From: JADLHS01 sp964561105
GTDB taxonomy: Bacteria; Verrucomicrobiota; Verrucomicrobiia; Limisphaerales; JADLHS01
Length of the DNA: 64,000 nt
Assembly (NCBI GenBank): GCA_964561105.1
Contig: CAZLOH010000011.1
Span: 1 to 64,000, forward strand
Reading direction: 5' to 3'
Part shown: positions 25,695 through 35,373 of the stretch, in pieces
Layout of the letters: every line of letters starts with the position of its first letter
Position numbering within the stretch: the stretch's first letter is position 1
Made by a program: the position numbers and the translations under genes
The notes under the pieces: generated by a model
Seen by the model: only the letters and a program-made list of their open reading frames with translations
Database searches by the model: none
Told to the model about the DNA's origin: nothing

Positions 25695-26711
25695 ATGAAA
25701 GGTAAAATCCTCATCGCCGTTGGCGTGTCGGTGGCACTCACCGGTTGCGGGCCCAAGTCGGCACCGCCCCAAGCTCCGGACCTGCCGTCCGCGAGCGTGC
25801 GCGCCCAGGTGGTGGCGAGCCGGCCGCGCATCGCCACCGAGGAAGTCGTCGGCACGGTACGCGCCCGGTTGCGCGCGGTCATCGAAGGCAAGATCACCGG
25901 CAAGATCGAGCAATTGCTCGTCGTGCCCGGCCAGTTGGTGAAAGCGGGGGAACTGCTGGTGGTGATTGATGCGCGGGAAGCGCAGGCGCGCTACGATCAG
26001 GCCGTGGCCGTGCGCCAGCAGGCCGAAGCCGATCTTCAGCGCCTGACCTCGCTTTTCGAGCAGAAAATCCTCTCGCCGGCTGAATTCGACAGCGCGCAGG
26101 CCCGCGCCCGCATCGCCGTGGCCAGCGTGGCGGAAGCGGAGACGTTGCTCGGTTACGCCAAAGTCACCGCCCCATTCAGCGGCGTCATCACGCGCAAGTA
26201 CGCCGACGTGGGCGACCTGGCCACGCCCGGCAAACCGCTGCTGGAAATGGAAGATTCCACCACGCTGCGCCTGGAAGCCGATGTCCCCGAAGCGGTCGTC
26301 GGCAAACTCAAACTGGACGACCGGCTCCCCGTCCGCATTTCGGCTTTGGAACATGAGTTCACGGGGCGGGTAAGCGAAATCGCTCCCGCCGCTGACCCCA
26401 ACAGTCGTACCTTTTTGGTGAAACTGGATTTACCCAATGTGCCGGGGCTGCGCGCTGGACAGTTCGGCCGGGTCGCGATACCCGTGGGCGAAACCTCCGC
26501 GCTGCGAGTGCCGAGCTCCGCCGTGGTGCAGCGCGGGCAGATGGAGATTGTCTTCGTCGTCCGCGAAGGCAGGGCCGGGCTGCGCCTGGTCAAAACCGGC
26601 AAACGCATCGGTGACGAAGTCGAGTTGGTGTCGGGCGTGGATGCGGGAGAGAAGATTGTGACGACCGGTGCGGCGGACCTGGTGGATGGGCAACCGGTGG
26701 AGGTCAAGTGA
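25695..26711 (+). CDS. RND efflux periplasmic adaptor (membrane fusion protein)
   Basis: This 338-residue lipoprotein has the lipobox LTGCG near residue 16-20. Family motifs are GKIEQLLVVPGQLVKAGELL (lipoyl half), a coiled-coil hairpin at about residues 95-150, YAKVTAPFSGVITRKYADVG (second lipoyl half), and the beta-barrel domain with GRVSEIAPAADPNSRTFLVK. It links the inner-membrane permease encoded next to an outer-membrane channel, which is not in the window. ATG 25695 follows a GAGGGA ribosome-binding site at 25685-25690; the longer frame overlaps DUF2892. Confidence 0.93.
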   Translation: MKGKILIAVGVSVALTGCGPKSAPPQAPDLPSASVRAQVVASRPRIATEEVVGTVRARLRAVIEGKITGKIEQLLVVPGQLVKAGELLVVIDAREAQARYDQAVAVRQQAEADLQRLTSLFEQKILSPAEFDSAQARARIAVASVAEAETLLGYAKVTAPFSGVITRKYADVGDLATPGKPLLEMEDSTTLRLEADVPEAVVGKLKLDDRLPVRISALEHEFTGRVSEIAPAADPNSRTFLVKLDLPNVPGLRAGQFGRVAIPVGETSALRVPSSAVVQRGQMEIVFVVREGRAGLRLVKTGKRIGDEVELVSGVDAGEKIVTTGAADLVDGQPVEVK

Positions 26712-26877
26712 ACGGCCGGCCTCCGGATGAATCTTCCGTTGTTAGCCGCCGAGGTAACCGAGCGGCAATCCCAGCCAGTCAGGCCCGTCCGCCGCGGGGC
26801 CTCCACCGCACGCGCGAAGTTCACGGCACGGCCAGGCGGAGTCAGACTTTCAGCCACCCAGTAAATCGAGCTGCGCA

Positions 26878-29800
26878 GTGAAGCCGGAGCCGACCATTAA
26901 TTCTCCCGCCGCACTCGGCCTCGCCGGCCGGATCGCCCGCGCATTTATTGATTCCAAACTCACGCCGCTCCTGGTCATCGCTTCCATCCTGCTGGGTGTG
27001 TTTGCGGTGATCATGTTGCCTCGCGAGGAAGAGCCGCAGATCAAAGTGCCGATGGTGGACGTGCTGGTCGCGATGCCCGGTTTCAGCGCCCAAGAGGTCG
27101 AGGAACGCGCCACGCGGCCGATGGAGAAGCTGCTGTGGGAAATTCCCGGAGTCGAATACATCTACTCCACGTCAAAACCGGGGGAGAGTCTCGTCATTGT
27201 GCGCTTTCGGGTGGGTGAGGACATGGAGCGCAGCATCGTGAAGTTGAATCAGAAGCTGCAACAGAACTTCGACCGCATCCCGCACGGCGTCTCGTCGCCG
27301 CTCATCAAGGCCAAGTCCATTGACGATGTGCCGATCCTCGCGCTTACGTTTCACAGCGCGCGTTACGATCACCTGACGTTGCGTCGCCTCGTGGCGCAGG
27401 TGGACGACGCGGTGAAACAAGTGCCGCAGGTGGCGGAAACCACGCTCATTGGCGGCGCGCATCGCCAACTGCGCGTGCTGCTGGACCCGGCCAGGCTCGC
27501 CTCGCGCAATCTCTCACCGGCGGGGCTGATTCCCATGTTGCAACAGGCCAACAAGCAGTTTCGCGCCGGTGGGCTGACCAGTGAGAACCGGGAAGTCGTC
27601 ATTGAAACCGGGGCATTTCTGCATGACGCCGAGGACGTGGGCAACGTGGTGGTCGGCGTCTTTGGCGGCAAGCCGGTTTATCTGCGCGAGGTCGCTGAGA
27701 TCGTGGACGGAGCGGAAGAGCCCAGCCAGTATGTCCTGTTCGGGAGCGGCGCCGCGCACGCCACCCGGAAACTCACCGGTGAAGAGCCTGCGGTCACGCT
27801 CGCCATCGCCAAGCGGCCGGGCGCCAATGCCATCACGGTCGCGCACGAGGTCTTGCGCAAAGTGGATACGCTCCGGGGCCGCCTCATTCCCGCCGACGTG
27901 GCGGTGTCCATCACCCGCAACTACGGCGAAACGGCCGCCGAAAAGTCCAACGAACTGCTGTGGCACATGGGCATCGCCGTGGTGGGCGTGATGGCGCTCA
28001 TCTGGCTCACGCTGGGCTGGCGTGAATCCGGCATCGTCGGGGTGGCCATCCCGGCCACGCTCGCGCTGACGCTGCTGGTGTTTTATCTCCACGGTTTCAC
28101 GTTGAATCGCATCACCCTCTTCGCGTTGATCTTCAGCATCGGAATTCTGGTGGACGACGCGATCGTCGTGGTGGAAAACATCGTCCGCCACTTTCATCTG
28201 CCTTGCAACCGGGGCCGCCAATGGAGCGACATCGCCGTGGAAGCAGTGAGTGAGGTGGGCAATCCCACCATCCTGGCCACGTTTGCCGTGATTGCGGCGG
28301 TGTTGCCCATGGCGTTCGTGGGCGGATTGATGGGACCCTACATGCGACCGATCCCGATTGGTTCGAGCGCGGCGATGTTCTGGTCGCTGCTCATCGCGTT
28401 CATTGTCACGCCCTGGGCCAGCGTGCGGATGCTACGCTGGGGACGGAAGTATTCCCGGCTGACCGAAGGCGTGGCCGGCGGCGCTGCGGCCAGCCCGCCA
28501 CATCTCCACTCCGAGCATCCGGAAGATTTCTTTACGAAACTGTATCGTCGCCTGATGAATCCGTTGCTTCATCGCGCGAAGTGGCGGTGGGGCTTCCTGG
28601 CCGGCATCGTGGGCCTGTTGTTCGCCGCGCTGGCGCTGGTCGGCATCGGTTGGGTGAAGGTGAAGATGCTGCCCTTCGACAACAAGAGCGAGTTCCAGAT
28701 CATTCTCAACATGCCGGAGGGCAGCGCGCTCGAACGCACCGCCCAGGCGGCGCGGGAAATCGCCGCCGCCATCCGCACCGAACCGGAGGTGACGGATTAT
28801 CAGATTTACGCCGGGGTGGCGTCGCCGTTTAACTTCAATGGCCTCGTGCGCCACTACTTCATGCGTCGGGGCGCAAACGTGGCGGACCTGCAGGTCAATC
28901 TCGTGCCGAAAGGGGAGCGCCGAGCGCAAAGCCACGACATCGCCAAGCGCGTGCGCCCCGCCGTGGCGAAGATCGCGGCTAAATTCGGCGCGCGCGTGGC
29001 CGTGGCCGAAGTGCCGCCCGGCCCGCCGGTATTGCAAACGCTGGTGGCGGAAATTTACGGGCCGGACGAAGCGAGCCGGCACTCGCTCGCACGCCAGGTC
29101 ATCGAGATTTTCAAAAGCACACCCGGCGTTGTGGACACGGATTGGTACATTGAGGCGGACCAGCCCAAGGTGCTTTTCGTGATTGATAAGGAGAAAGCCG
29201 CGCTCCATGGCATCAGCGCGGAGACCATTTCGCAAACCCTCGCCCTCGCGGTCGGCGGCGAATCGGTTGATCTGCTTCATGTGCCGCGCGAGAAGGAGGA
29301 CGTGAATCTCGTGCTGCAACTGCCGTTGGCCAGCCGGACCAGCCCGGAGGAGTTGCTCGCCTTGCGCGTCCGGTCGGGCGACGCCAACGCGCTGCCCGAA
29401 CCTGGCAGTGGCGGGTTGTCGCCGCTGATTCCCTTGCGTGAATTGGTGACCATCGAGCGGACCATCACGGACAAGAGCATCTATCATAAAAATCTGATGC
29501 CCGTGACCTACGTCATCGGTGACGTGGCCGGAGTTATCGAAAGTCCGGTGTATGCGATTCAGAAGATGAACCAAGCAATCGCCAAACTGGATGCGCGCGA
29601 GTTTGTAGCGGGTGGGAATTCCACGCCCGACGGGGCGCGGTCGCTTCCCATCAAAATCTACAACGCGGTCCAGCCGTTCACCGACATCGCGCCGGCGATC
29701 AAATGGGACGGCGAATGGCAGATCACGATTGAAGTGTTCCGCGACCTCGGCACCGCCTTCGCGGCGTGCCTGGTGTTGATCTATGTGCTCATGGTCGGCT

Positions 29801-30219
29801 GGTTTCGATCTTTCTTCACGCCGTTGATTGTGATGCTGGCAATTCCGTTCTCGCTCGTCGGCATCATGCCGGCGCACGGTGCCCTGGGCGCGTTCTTCAC
29901 GGCCACTTCGATGATCGGATTCATGGCCGGTGCCGGGATCGTGGTGCGCAACTCGATCATCCTCGTGGACTTCATCGAGCTGCGCCGGCGCGAAGGCCTG
30001 CCGTTGGCGGAGGCCGTGGTGGACGCCGGCGCGGTGCGCTTCCGGCCCATGCTGCTGACAGCGATGGCGGTGGTGGTGGGAGCGAGCGTCATTCTGGCCG
30101 ACCCAATTTTTCAGGGCCTGGCGATTTCGCTCATGGCCGGAGAGATCGCATCTTTGCTGATCAGTCGCATGGCGGTGCCGGTGCTATACTTCATGGCTTA
30201 CAATCGCGAGGGCAAATAA
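26878..30219 (+). CDS. RND efflux permease (AcrB/HAE1-like)
   Basis: This 1113-residue inner-membrane pump shows the RND plan: helix 1 (LTPLLVIASILLGVFAVIML), a large periplasmic loop, helices 2-6 with FSIGILVDDAIVVVENIVRH (the proton-relay DD), helix 7 near residue 585, a second loop, and helices 8-12 with AGAGIVVRNSIILVDFIELR. It pairs with the adaptor upstream, with 166 bp between. The start is GTG 26878. No outer-membrane TolC gene is nearby. The sigma/anti-sigma, rhodanese and DUF2892 upstream suggest export linked to sulfur or thiol stress; substrate unknown. Confidence 0.93.
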   Translation: MKPEPTINSPAALGLAGRIARAFIDSKLTPLLVIASILLGVFAVIMLPREEEPQIKVPMVDVLVAMPGFSAQEVEERATRPMEKLLWEIPGVEYIYSTSKPGESLVIVRFRVGEDMERSIVKLNQKLQQNFDRIPHGVSSPLIKAKSIDDVPILALTFHSARYDHLTLRRLVAQVDDAVKQVPQVAETTLIGGAHRQLRVLLDPARLASRNLSPAGLIPMLQQANKQFRAGGLTSENREVVIETGAFLHDAEDVGNVVVGVFGGKPVYLREVAEIVDGAEEPSQYVLFGSGAAHATRKLTGEEPAVTLAIAKRPGANAITVAHEVLRKVDTLRGRLIPADVAVSITRNYGETAAEKSNELLWHMGIAVVGVMALIWLTLGWRESGIVGVAIPATLALTLLVFYLHGFTLNRITLFALIFSIGILVDDAIVVVENIVRHFHLPCNRGRQWSDIAVEAVSEVGNPTILATFAVIAAVLPMAFVGGLMGPYMRPIPIGSSAAMFWSLLIAFIVTPWASVRMLRWGRKYSRLTEGVAGGAAASPPHLHSEHPEDFFTKLYRRLMNPLLHRAKWRWGFLAGIVGLLFAALALVGIGWVKVKMLPFDNKSEFQIILNMPEGSALERTAQAAREIAAAIRTEPEVTDYQIYAGVASPFNFNGLVRHYFMRRGANVADLQVNLVPKGERRAQSHDIAKRVRPAVAKIAAKFGARVAVAEVPPGPPVLQTLVAEIYGPDEASRHSLARQVIEIFKSTPGVVDTDWYIEADQPKVLFVIDKEKAALHGISAETISQTLALAVGGESVDLLHVPREKEDVNLVLQLPLASRTSPEELLALRVRSGDANALPEPGSGGLSPLIPLRELVTIERTITDKSIYHKNLMPVTYVIGDVAGVIESPVYAIQKMNQAIAKLDAREFVAGGNSTPDGARSLPIKIYNAVQPFTDIAPAIKWDGEWQITIEVFRDLGTAFAACLVLIYVLMVGWFRSFFTPLIVMLAIPFSLVGIMPAHGALGAFFTATSMIGFMAGAGIVVRNSIILVDFIELRRREGLPLAEAVVDAGAVRFRPMLLTAMAVVVGASVILADPIFQGLAISLMAGEIASLLISRMAVPVLYFMAYNREGK

Positions 30220-30322
30220 GCGGAAACTCGCCGAAGCGTTCCAGTTGGCCTGGTTTCAGCCGCCGCGCCGCGCCGGGAGATTCACTGATTGGCCGGGCCG
30301 GCGAATATGTTAAAGTCTGAGC

Positions 30323-30886
30323 ATGTCGTGGGAGCAAATCATTGGGTTGAGTCTGGCGCTGGTGATCATGTTGGTGGCGCTGGTGGGCAACCTGGTGCCC
30401 GGTGTGCCGGGAACCCCGCTGGCCGCGCTGGCGGCGATTGGCCACCGGCTTTACTTTGGCGCCGCCAGTGTCAACAACCTGGTGCTGTTCGTGTTGATCC
30501 TCCTCGCGGTGGCGTCGTTGGTGCTGGACTACGCCGCCAGCATCATCGGCGCTAAAAAATTCGGCGCGACCTGGCGCGGCGCGGTGGGCGCGGTGCTGGG
30601 CGGATTGATCGGACTCTTCTTCGCCCTGCCGGGAATCATTCTCGGACCCTTCATCGGCGCGACGCTGTGCGAGCTGCTCGGCCGCCAGGAGTTCAAGCCA
30701 GCCGCCAAGGCCGGCGCCGGCGCGGTGGTGGGGTTGCTGCTGGGGGCCGTGGGTAAATTTGCCCTGTGCGTGATCATGATCGTGCTGTTCGCCACCAACA
30801 CGATTTATCGGACTGTCAACCAGCCCGCCAACCATCCGGGCCCGTTGGCGCAGTCACCAACCTGCCTGATGGCACGGCGTGGTTGA
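30323..30886 (+). CDS. DUF456 membrane protein
   Basis: A 187-residue protein with glycine-rich hydrophobic helices: VGNLVPGVPGTPLAALAAIG, then LDYAASIIGAKKFGATWRGA and GLIGLFFALPGIILGPFIGA. These motifs, especially the PGxPG turn and the repeated Gly-rich helices, match the DUF456 family. Function is unknown. It is a single gene between the RND permease and an amidohydrolase. Confidence 0.87.
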   Translation: MSWEQIIGLSLALVIMLVALVGNLVPGVPGTPLAALAAIGHRLYFGAASVNNLVLFVLILLAVASLVLDYAASIIGAKKFGATWRGAVGAVLGGLIGLFFALPGIILGPFIGATLCELLGRQEFKPAAKAGAGAVVGLLLGAVGKFALCVIMIVLFATNTIYRTVNQPANHPGPLAQSPTCLMARRG

Positions 30887-30918
30887 GTTTTGTGGGCTGT
30901 CGGCCATGATGACAGCGC

Positions 30919-32184
30919 ATGAGCGCTTTGAATCCGAAACGCACGGTCGCTGAACTCAAGGAACTCCGCGCGCTGACCGGCGACGAAAACGGCGCTCAAC
31001 GAGTAGCCTTCACTCCCGGCTGGCTCCAGGCTCGCGCATGGTTGCGCTCCAAAATCACCACGCTGCCGGTTGAGATCCACAATGACGCAGCGGGCAACAC
31101 CTGGTTCACCTTGCGCGGGGAATCGGAGCGATGCCTGCTCATCGGCGGCCATAGCGATTCCGTGCCGAATGGCGGCTGGCTCGATGGTTGCCTCAATCTG
31201 CTGGCCGGCGTGGAAATCCTCCGTCGTCTCAACGCGCAATTCAACGGCCGGCCGCCCCTCACGGTGCGGCTCGTGGATTGGGCGGACGAAGAAGGGGCGC
31301 GCTTTGGCAGGAGTTTGTTCGGTTCGTCCGCGTGTTCGGGCAATCTTGACGTGAACGAGGCCCGCGGCCTGACGGACAAACAGGGTATCAAACTGCCCGA
31401 AGCGCTGCGCACGGTGGGAATTGATTTCGAGCGGGTGAAGGAAAGCGGTCGGGAACTCCAGAACGCCGCGGCCTATCTGGAATTGCACGTCGAGCAGGGG
31501 CCGGTGTTGCTTGATCTCGATCGGCCACTGGGTGTGGTGCTGGGAACATTTGGCCTTGAACGGCACACCATCACGTTTCACGGACAGGCGGCTCATTCCG
31601 GCAGCACCCCGATGAACCGCCGCCGGGACGCCTTGCTCGCCGCGGCAAAAATGAGTCCGGAGATTTACAAAATCGCCGAACGCAGCGGCAACGGAGTTTG
31701 CACCATTGGCTCTTGCACCACCAAGCCCGGCATTGTGACCAGCGTGGTGGAAGAATGTCGCATCACACTGGATCAGCGCCACCTCGACGCCGCAAAACTG
31801 GCGACGATGCTCGCCGAAGCCCAAGCCGCCAGCGAACGATTCGCCCGGGAAGGCAATGTGGCGGTCACCTGGGAACGGCTCTGGCAGATCGCGCCTCACC
31901 CATTCAACGAGGACCTGATCGCGCTATGCGACGAATCCATCCGCGAGACGTGTGGCAAATCCCACCAACTGCCGAGCGGCCCGTTACACGATGCCGCCGA
32001 AGTCGCGGCCGCTGGTGTGCCGACGGTGATGATGTTCGCCCAAAGTCTGCACGGCATCAGCCACAACCGGATCGAGGACACCAAGGAAGAACATCTGGAG
32101 CTTGCCGTGACCGCATTCGACAAACTGGCGGAAAAGACGATGCGGTGGATTCAAAACAAGTCTGGCTCGCTCGGTCACGGATGA
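30919..32184 (+). CDS. M20-family amidase/hydantoinase (N-carbamoyl-L-amino acid hydrolase type)
   Basis: A 421-residue zinc/manganese hydrolase. Metal ligands expected for the family are present: His78 in LIGGHSDSVPNGG, Asp89 in GWLDG, the Glu pair in DWADEEGARF, a His in LELHVEQGPVL, and the late His in SLHGISHNRIEDT. The dimerisation domain is central (HTITFHGQAAHSGSTPMN). Such enzymes cut N-carbamoyl amino acids, allantoate or ureidoglycolate. No other pyrimidine or purine degradation gene adjoins it, although a PreA-like gene lies 8 kb downstream, so the substrate remains open. Confidence 0.9.
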   Translation: MSALNPKRTVAELKELRALTGDENGAQRVAFTPGWLQARAWLRSKITTLPVEIHNDAAGNTWFTLRGESERCLLIGGHSDSVPNGGWLDGCLNLLAGVEILRRLNAQFNGRPPLTVRLVDWADEEGARFGRSLFGSSACSGNLDVNEARGLTDKQGIKLPEALRTVGIDFERVKESGRELQNAAAYLELHVEQGPVLLDLDRPLGVVLGTFGLERHTITFHGQAAHSGSTPMNRRRDALLAAAKMSPEIYKIAERSGNGVCTIGSCTTKPGIVTSVVEECRITLDQRHLDAAKLATMLAEAQAASERFAREGNVAVTWERLWQIAPHPFNEDLIALCDESIRETCGKSHQLPSGPLHDAAEVAAAGVPTVMMFAQSLHGISHNRIEDTKEEHLELAVTAFDKLAEKTMRWIQNKSGSLGHG

Positions 32185-32266
32185 ACTCAGCGTCAGAACG
32201 ACCGAAAGCAAGACCGCCATTTCCGTGAACCGGGCCGGGCGTCCGCCGAGAGAAACACTGCGGCGA

Positions 32267-33040
32267 TTATTTTCGGAAGCGACGGAATCCAATCAACGTG
32301 CAGAGACCAAGACCGAGGAAGGCGGCGATAGTCGGCTCGGGGACCTGGCTGATCAGGACTTGCACATCGTCGAAAAACGTGGGGTTGGTGGAGGAAAGCC
32401 CGGAGCCGAGCCGGACGACATCGTAACTCCGCAACGTCAGGCCGGTCTGCGGCACGGTCTCCGCCAGCATCCCGTCCACGAAGAACTGGAAGTCCACGTC
32501 CGAGATCGTGACGGCGAGGTTGTGCCAGCCGGTGGTGCGCAGGAGCGTCGAGTTGTCGTTGAGTTTGAAGTAAGCATTCCCATTGTAGCCGAGAATGCGC
32601 GCCATGTAGAAATTGCCGCCATCGGCCGAGGCCGTCAGGTTGTTGTTCAAGCCCAGGGAAATGAGCTGGCCGCCGGAACTCGGGCTGGTGCCATCCTGCA
32701 GGTTGGCGTACTGGCGATACGGCGATGCCTGCGCATCGTAGTCGAAATAATTGAAGCTGAAAGTAATCGAGTCAAACGCGGTCGCCGTGCCGGACTCGGT
32801 GAAGCTGCGTTCATTGCGTTGCGCGGTGGTGCCGTAATAAACTCCCTGCGACGCGCTGACCCAATTCGAGCTTTGGAGCGCGCCGCTGGCCGCCTGGCCG
32901 ACCGGTGTCCAGGCGGAGGCGAAAGCCGCCTGATCGGCATAGCTGTCAAAGCTGTCATGGAGCAGCACTTGCGCTCGGCCAAGAACGGGAGAAAGGAAGC
33001 AACCCACGAAGGCTACGAATGGAACGACGTTGTTTTTCAT
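32267..33040 (-). CDS. PEP-CTERM sorting domain protein
   Basis: A 257-residue exported protein with a signal peptide ending near GRAQ, a beta-sandwich, lectin-like body (VLLHDSFDSYADQAAFASAW; FYMARILGYNGNAYFKLNDN; FFVDGMLAETVPQ) and the C-terminal signal VPEPTIAAFLGLGLCTLIGF followed by RRFRK. The body resembles laminin-G/LamG-type or choice-of-anchor folds. It is probably an exosortase substrate. Convergent with the amidohydrolase; its upstream region contains a hairpin. Confidence 0.9.
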   Translation of the reverse strand: MKNNVVPFVAFVGCFLSPVLGRAQVLLHDSFDSYADQAAFASAWTPVGQAASGALQSSNWVSASQGVYYGTTAQRNERSFTESGTATAFDSITFSFNYFDYDAQASPYRQYANLQDGTSPSSGGQLISLGLNNNLTASADGGNFYMARILGYNGNAYFKLNDNSTLLRTTGWHNLAVTISDVDFQFFVDGMLAETVPQTGLTLRSYDVVRLGSGLSSTNPTFFDDVQVLISQVPEPTIAAFLGLGLCTLIGFRRFRK

Positions 33041-33140
33041 ACGACTCTGAATACAAACCGGCTTCTACTGGCTGACGCCACAGTTTATACCTTGCCCAGT
33101 TCCGCCAGGTCAAGGATTAGCAGCGTCCGCAGGGGTCAGT

Positions 33141-33159
33141 AAATGGCCCGAGGCCATTT
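33141..33159. promoter_or_regulatory. Perfect 8-bp hairpin between divergent genes
   Basis: AAATGGCC and GGCCATTT flank a 3-nt loop. The hairpin is in the 208-bp divergent region between a PEP-CTERM gene and the dehydrogenase gene. No T-run follows on either strand, so it is not an obvious terminator; an operator is possible. Confidence 0.3.
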
Positions 33160-33248
33160 GGGCCGGATTCTGCGGTCTGGTTTGAGCGGCGGTTCGAGCC
33201 CGGGCTTTTGCGCTTGCCGTTCACGGGCCTGGTGAGAAATCTCCCGGC

Positions 33249-34169
33249 ATGAAAATCTCCGTGGTGGGCGTGGGAAAAGTTGGCGCGACTCTGGCCTTTG
33301 CGCTGTCGGAACGAAGCTTTGTCCGGGAGCTGGTGCTCGTCGGCCGGGATCGGGAAGTGACCCTGGGGCATGCGCTGGACATTGCGCACGCCCAGTCGTT
33401 CGTGGAAGTGCCAACCCAAATTCGCGCGGGTACGGTGGCCGACACCGCCGGCTCCGACATTCTCGCAATCTGCGCTTCCGTGCCCACGCCGCAAAAGATG
33501 GCGGACCGAGCGGCTTTGGGGCCGGGCAATGTTCGCCTGATGCGCGAGCTGTTGCCGTCGTTGGCCACGCTTTCGCCCCAGGCCATTCTCGTCATGGTTT
33601 CGAATCCGGTGGATGTCCTGACGCACTTTGCCATCCAGTTCACAGGCTTCCCGGCGCAGCGTGTGTTGGGCAGTGGCACCTTGATTGACTCGGCGCGGTT
33701 GCGACACGAATTGTCGCTGGAGGTGGGAATCCACGCCAACGATCTGCGGGCTTACATTCTGGGTGAGCACGGAGGGTCACAGTTCGCGGCAATGAGTTGC
33801 GCGACCGCCGGTGGCGAGCAGATTGACGACACCCCGCAGCGGCGGAAACTGATCGCGCACGTTACGCGCGCCGGGTTGGAGATTTTTCGGAACAAAGGCC
33901 ACACGAATTACGGGATCGCGCTTTCGGTCACCGCGATTCTGGAAGCGATTGCGTTGGACACCAAACACACCTTGCCGGTGAGCGTGGCGGTGGATGGATT
34001 TCTCGGCGTCCGGGATGTCTGCTTGAGCCTGCCCACCGTGGTGGGACGCGCGGGAATCGAACGCATCCTGCACCCGCAATTGAACGCGGCGGAGGCGTGC
34101 GCGTTCCGGGCCAGCGCCGCAGCCGTGCAACAACAGATTCAGGCCGCTCGTTCCAGCGAAGCAGATTAG
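33249..34169 (+). CDS. Lactate/malate dehydrogenase family protein
   Basis: A 306-residue NAD-dependent 2-hydroxyacid dehydrogenase. The Rossmann start is MKISVVGVGKVGATLAFAL. ILVMVSNPVDVLT, LGSGTLIDSARLRHEL (substrate-binding Arg and the Asp of the relay) and the catalytic His in GEHGG are present. GEHGG replaces the GEHGD usual in LDH, and the substrate loop (SVPTPQKMADRAALGPGN) is not a clear LDH or MDH type, so the substrate is uncertain. Confidence 0.87.
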   Translation: MKISVVGVGKVGATLAFALSERSFVRELVLVGRDREVTLGHALDIAHAQSFVEVPTQIRAGTVADTAGSDILAICASVPTPQKMADRAALGPGNVRLMRELLPSLATLSPQAILVMVSNPVDVLTHFAIQFTGFPAQRVLGSGTLIDSARLRHELSLEVGIHANDLRAYILGEHGGSQFAAMSCATAGGEQIDDTPQRRKLIAHVTRAGLEIFRNKGHTNYGIALSVTAILEAIALDTKHTLPVSVAVDGFLGVRDVCLSLPTVVGRAGIERILHPQLNAAEACAFRASAAAVQQQIQAARSSEAD

Positions 34170-34188
34170 TGCGGGCAGAGCCAGCGGG

Positions 34189-35346
34189 TCAGGGATTGCC
34201 GGCGGCGCGCCCCGTGTGCTGGGGATCGGCGCGAAACATCGGCCACGGGCTTTTGGCCAGCGGCACCTTCCGATCAAGCGCGGACATTTCCGTCCAGGTC
34301 CCCAGGACGTAGATCGTGCCGTCACTGGCGACGAGCGGTGAGGAATAGCTCGGGCCAAACAACCAGTAGTTCCAGATCCATTCCAAACTCGCGTCGGCAC
34401 CGGGCACGGTCATGACCAGGCCATCGCCACCGGTGAAGACGACGTTTCCGTTGGCCAGCACGGCGGCGGCCGATTCGCCGAAGCAACCGGGCTGCGCATT
34501 CCAGAAGGCGCGCTGCCACTTGAATTTGCCGTCCGGCGTGATGGCGCAGTGCGTCTGGTTCACCGAAACGTAGATTGTCCCGTCCACCCCAAGCACCGGC
34601 GACGAGCGGGTGATGCCGCCGGTTTGCAACTTCCAGCGCAGCGTGCCGTCCGGATTCAGCGCGTAAAACAAGCCATCGGTCGAGGCGAAGTAAAGTTCAC
34701 CCGCGGCGCCGACGGCGGGCGAGGAGGAGATTTCGCCTTCGGTGGCAAACGCCCAGCGCAACGAGCCGTCGGGATTCAGTGCGTAGAACTTGCGATCGTG
34801 CGAACCGAAATGGATGACGCCATTGGTGGCAATGGCGGCGGAGGAATTGATCGGACCACCGGTGGTAAAGGCCCATTTCTGGGAGCCATCGGGATTCAGT
34901 GCGTAAAAGGATTTGTCCCAGGAGCCGAAATAAATCGTCCCGTCGGCGCCGAGCGCGGGCGAGGCGTCCACCCAGCCGCCCGTTTTGAACGACCAGCGCA
35001 GGTGACCGGAGGGATCCAAGGCGTAGAGCCGGCGGTTGCGACAACCCACATAGACGGTATCGTCCGGGCCAACAGCCGGTGAGGACGCGATCTCGAAACC
35101 GGTCTTGAACCGCCAGCGTTGCGTTCCATCCGGATGGAGCGCGATCAGGTGTCCCGCCCAGGTGCCGACGTAAATCGTGCCATCGCGCCCCAGCGCCGGC
35201 GACGACTGGTTGCCCGGCCCGAGATAGAAGTTCCACCGATTGGTGGCCGAGTAATGGACTGGCGCCGGCGATTCCGCCGCCACGCGCGGTGCCGACACCG
35301 AAAAGAGGCTGCCGAGCAGCAGGAGGAAATGGATTCGTTCACGCAT
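34189..35346 (-). CDS. PQQ-like beta-propeller secreted protein
   Basis: A 385-residue exported protein with signal peptide MRERIHFLLLLGSLFSVSAP and seven or so repeats of the form SSPAVGxDGTIYVGSxDxxLYALNPDGxxxWxF (for example at ASPALGADGTIYFGSWDKSF). This is the PQQ/BamB-like propeller repeat, here probably a scaffold without cofactor. ATG 35346 is preferred over 35361 because it begins the signal peptide. It is the last gene of a minus-strand string with polysaccharide genes, but may have its own promoter. Confidence 0.85.
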   Translation of the reverse strand: MRERIHFLLLLGSLFSVSAPRVAAESPAPVHYSATNRWNFYLGPGNQSSPALGRDGTIYVGTWAGHLIALHPDGTQRWRFKTGFEIASSPAVGPDDTVYVGCRNRRLYALDPSGHLRWSFKTGGWVDASPALGADGTIYFGSWDKSFYALNPDGSQKWAFTTGGPINSSAAIATNGVIHFGSHDRKFYALNPDGSLRWAFATEGEISSSPAVGAAGELYFASTDGLFYALNPDGTLRWKLQTGGITRSSPVLGVDGTIYVSVNQTHCAITPDGKFKWQRAFWNAQPGCFGESAAAVLANGNVVFTGGDGLVMTVPGADASLEWIWNYWLFGPSYSSPLVASDGTIYVLGTWTEMSALDRKVPLAKSPWPMFRADPQHTGRAAGNP

Positions 35347-35373
35347 GGCCGGGAGAAACATATCGCGGTGAGT

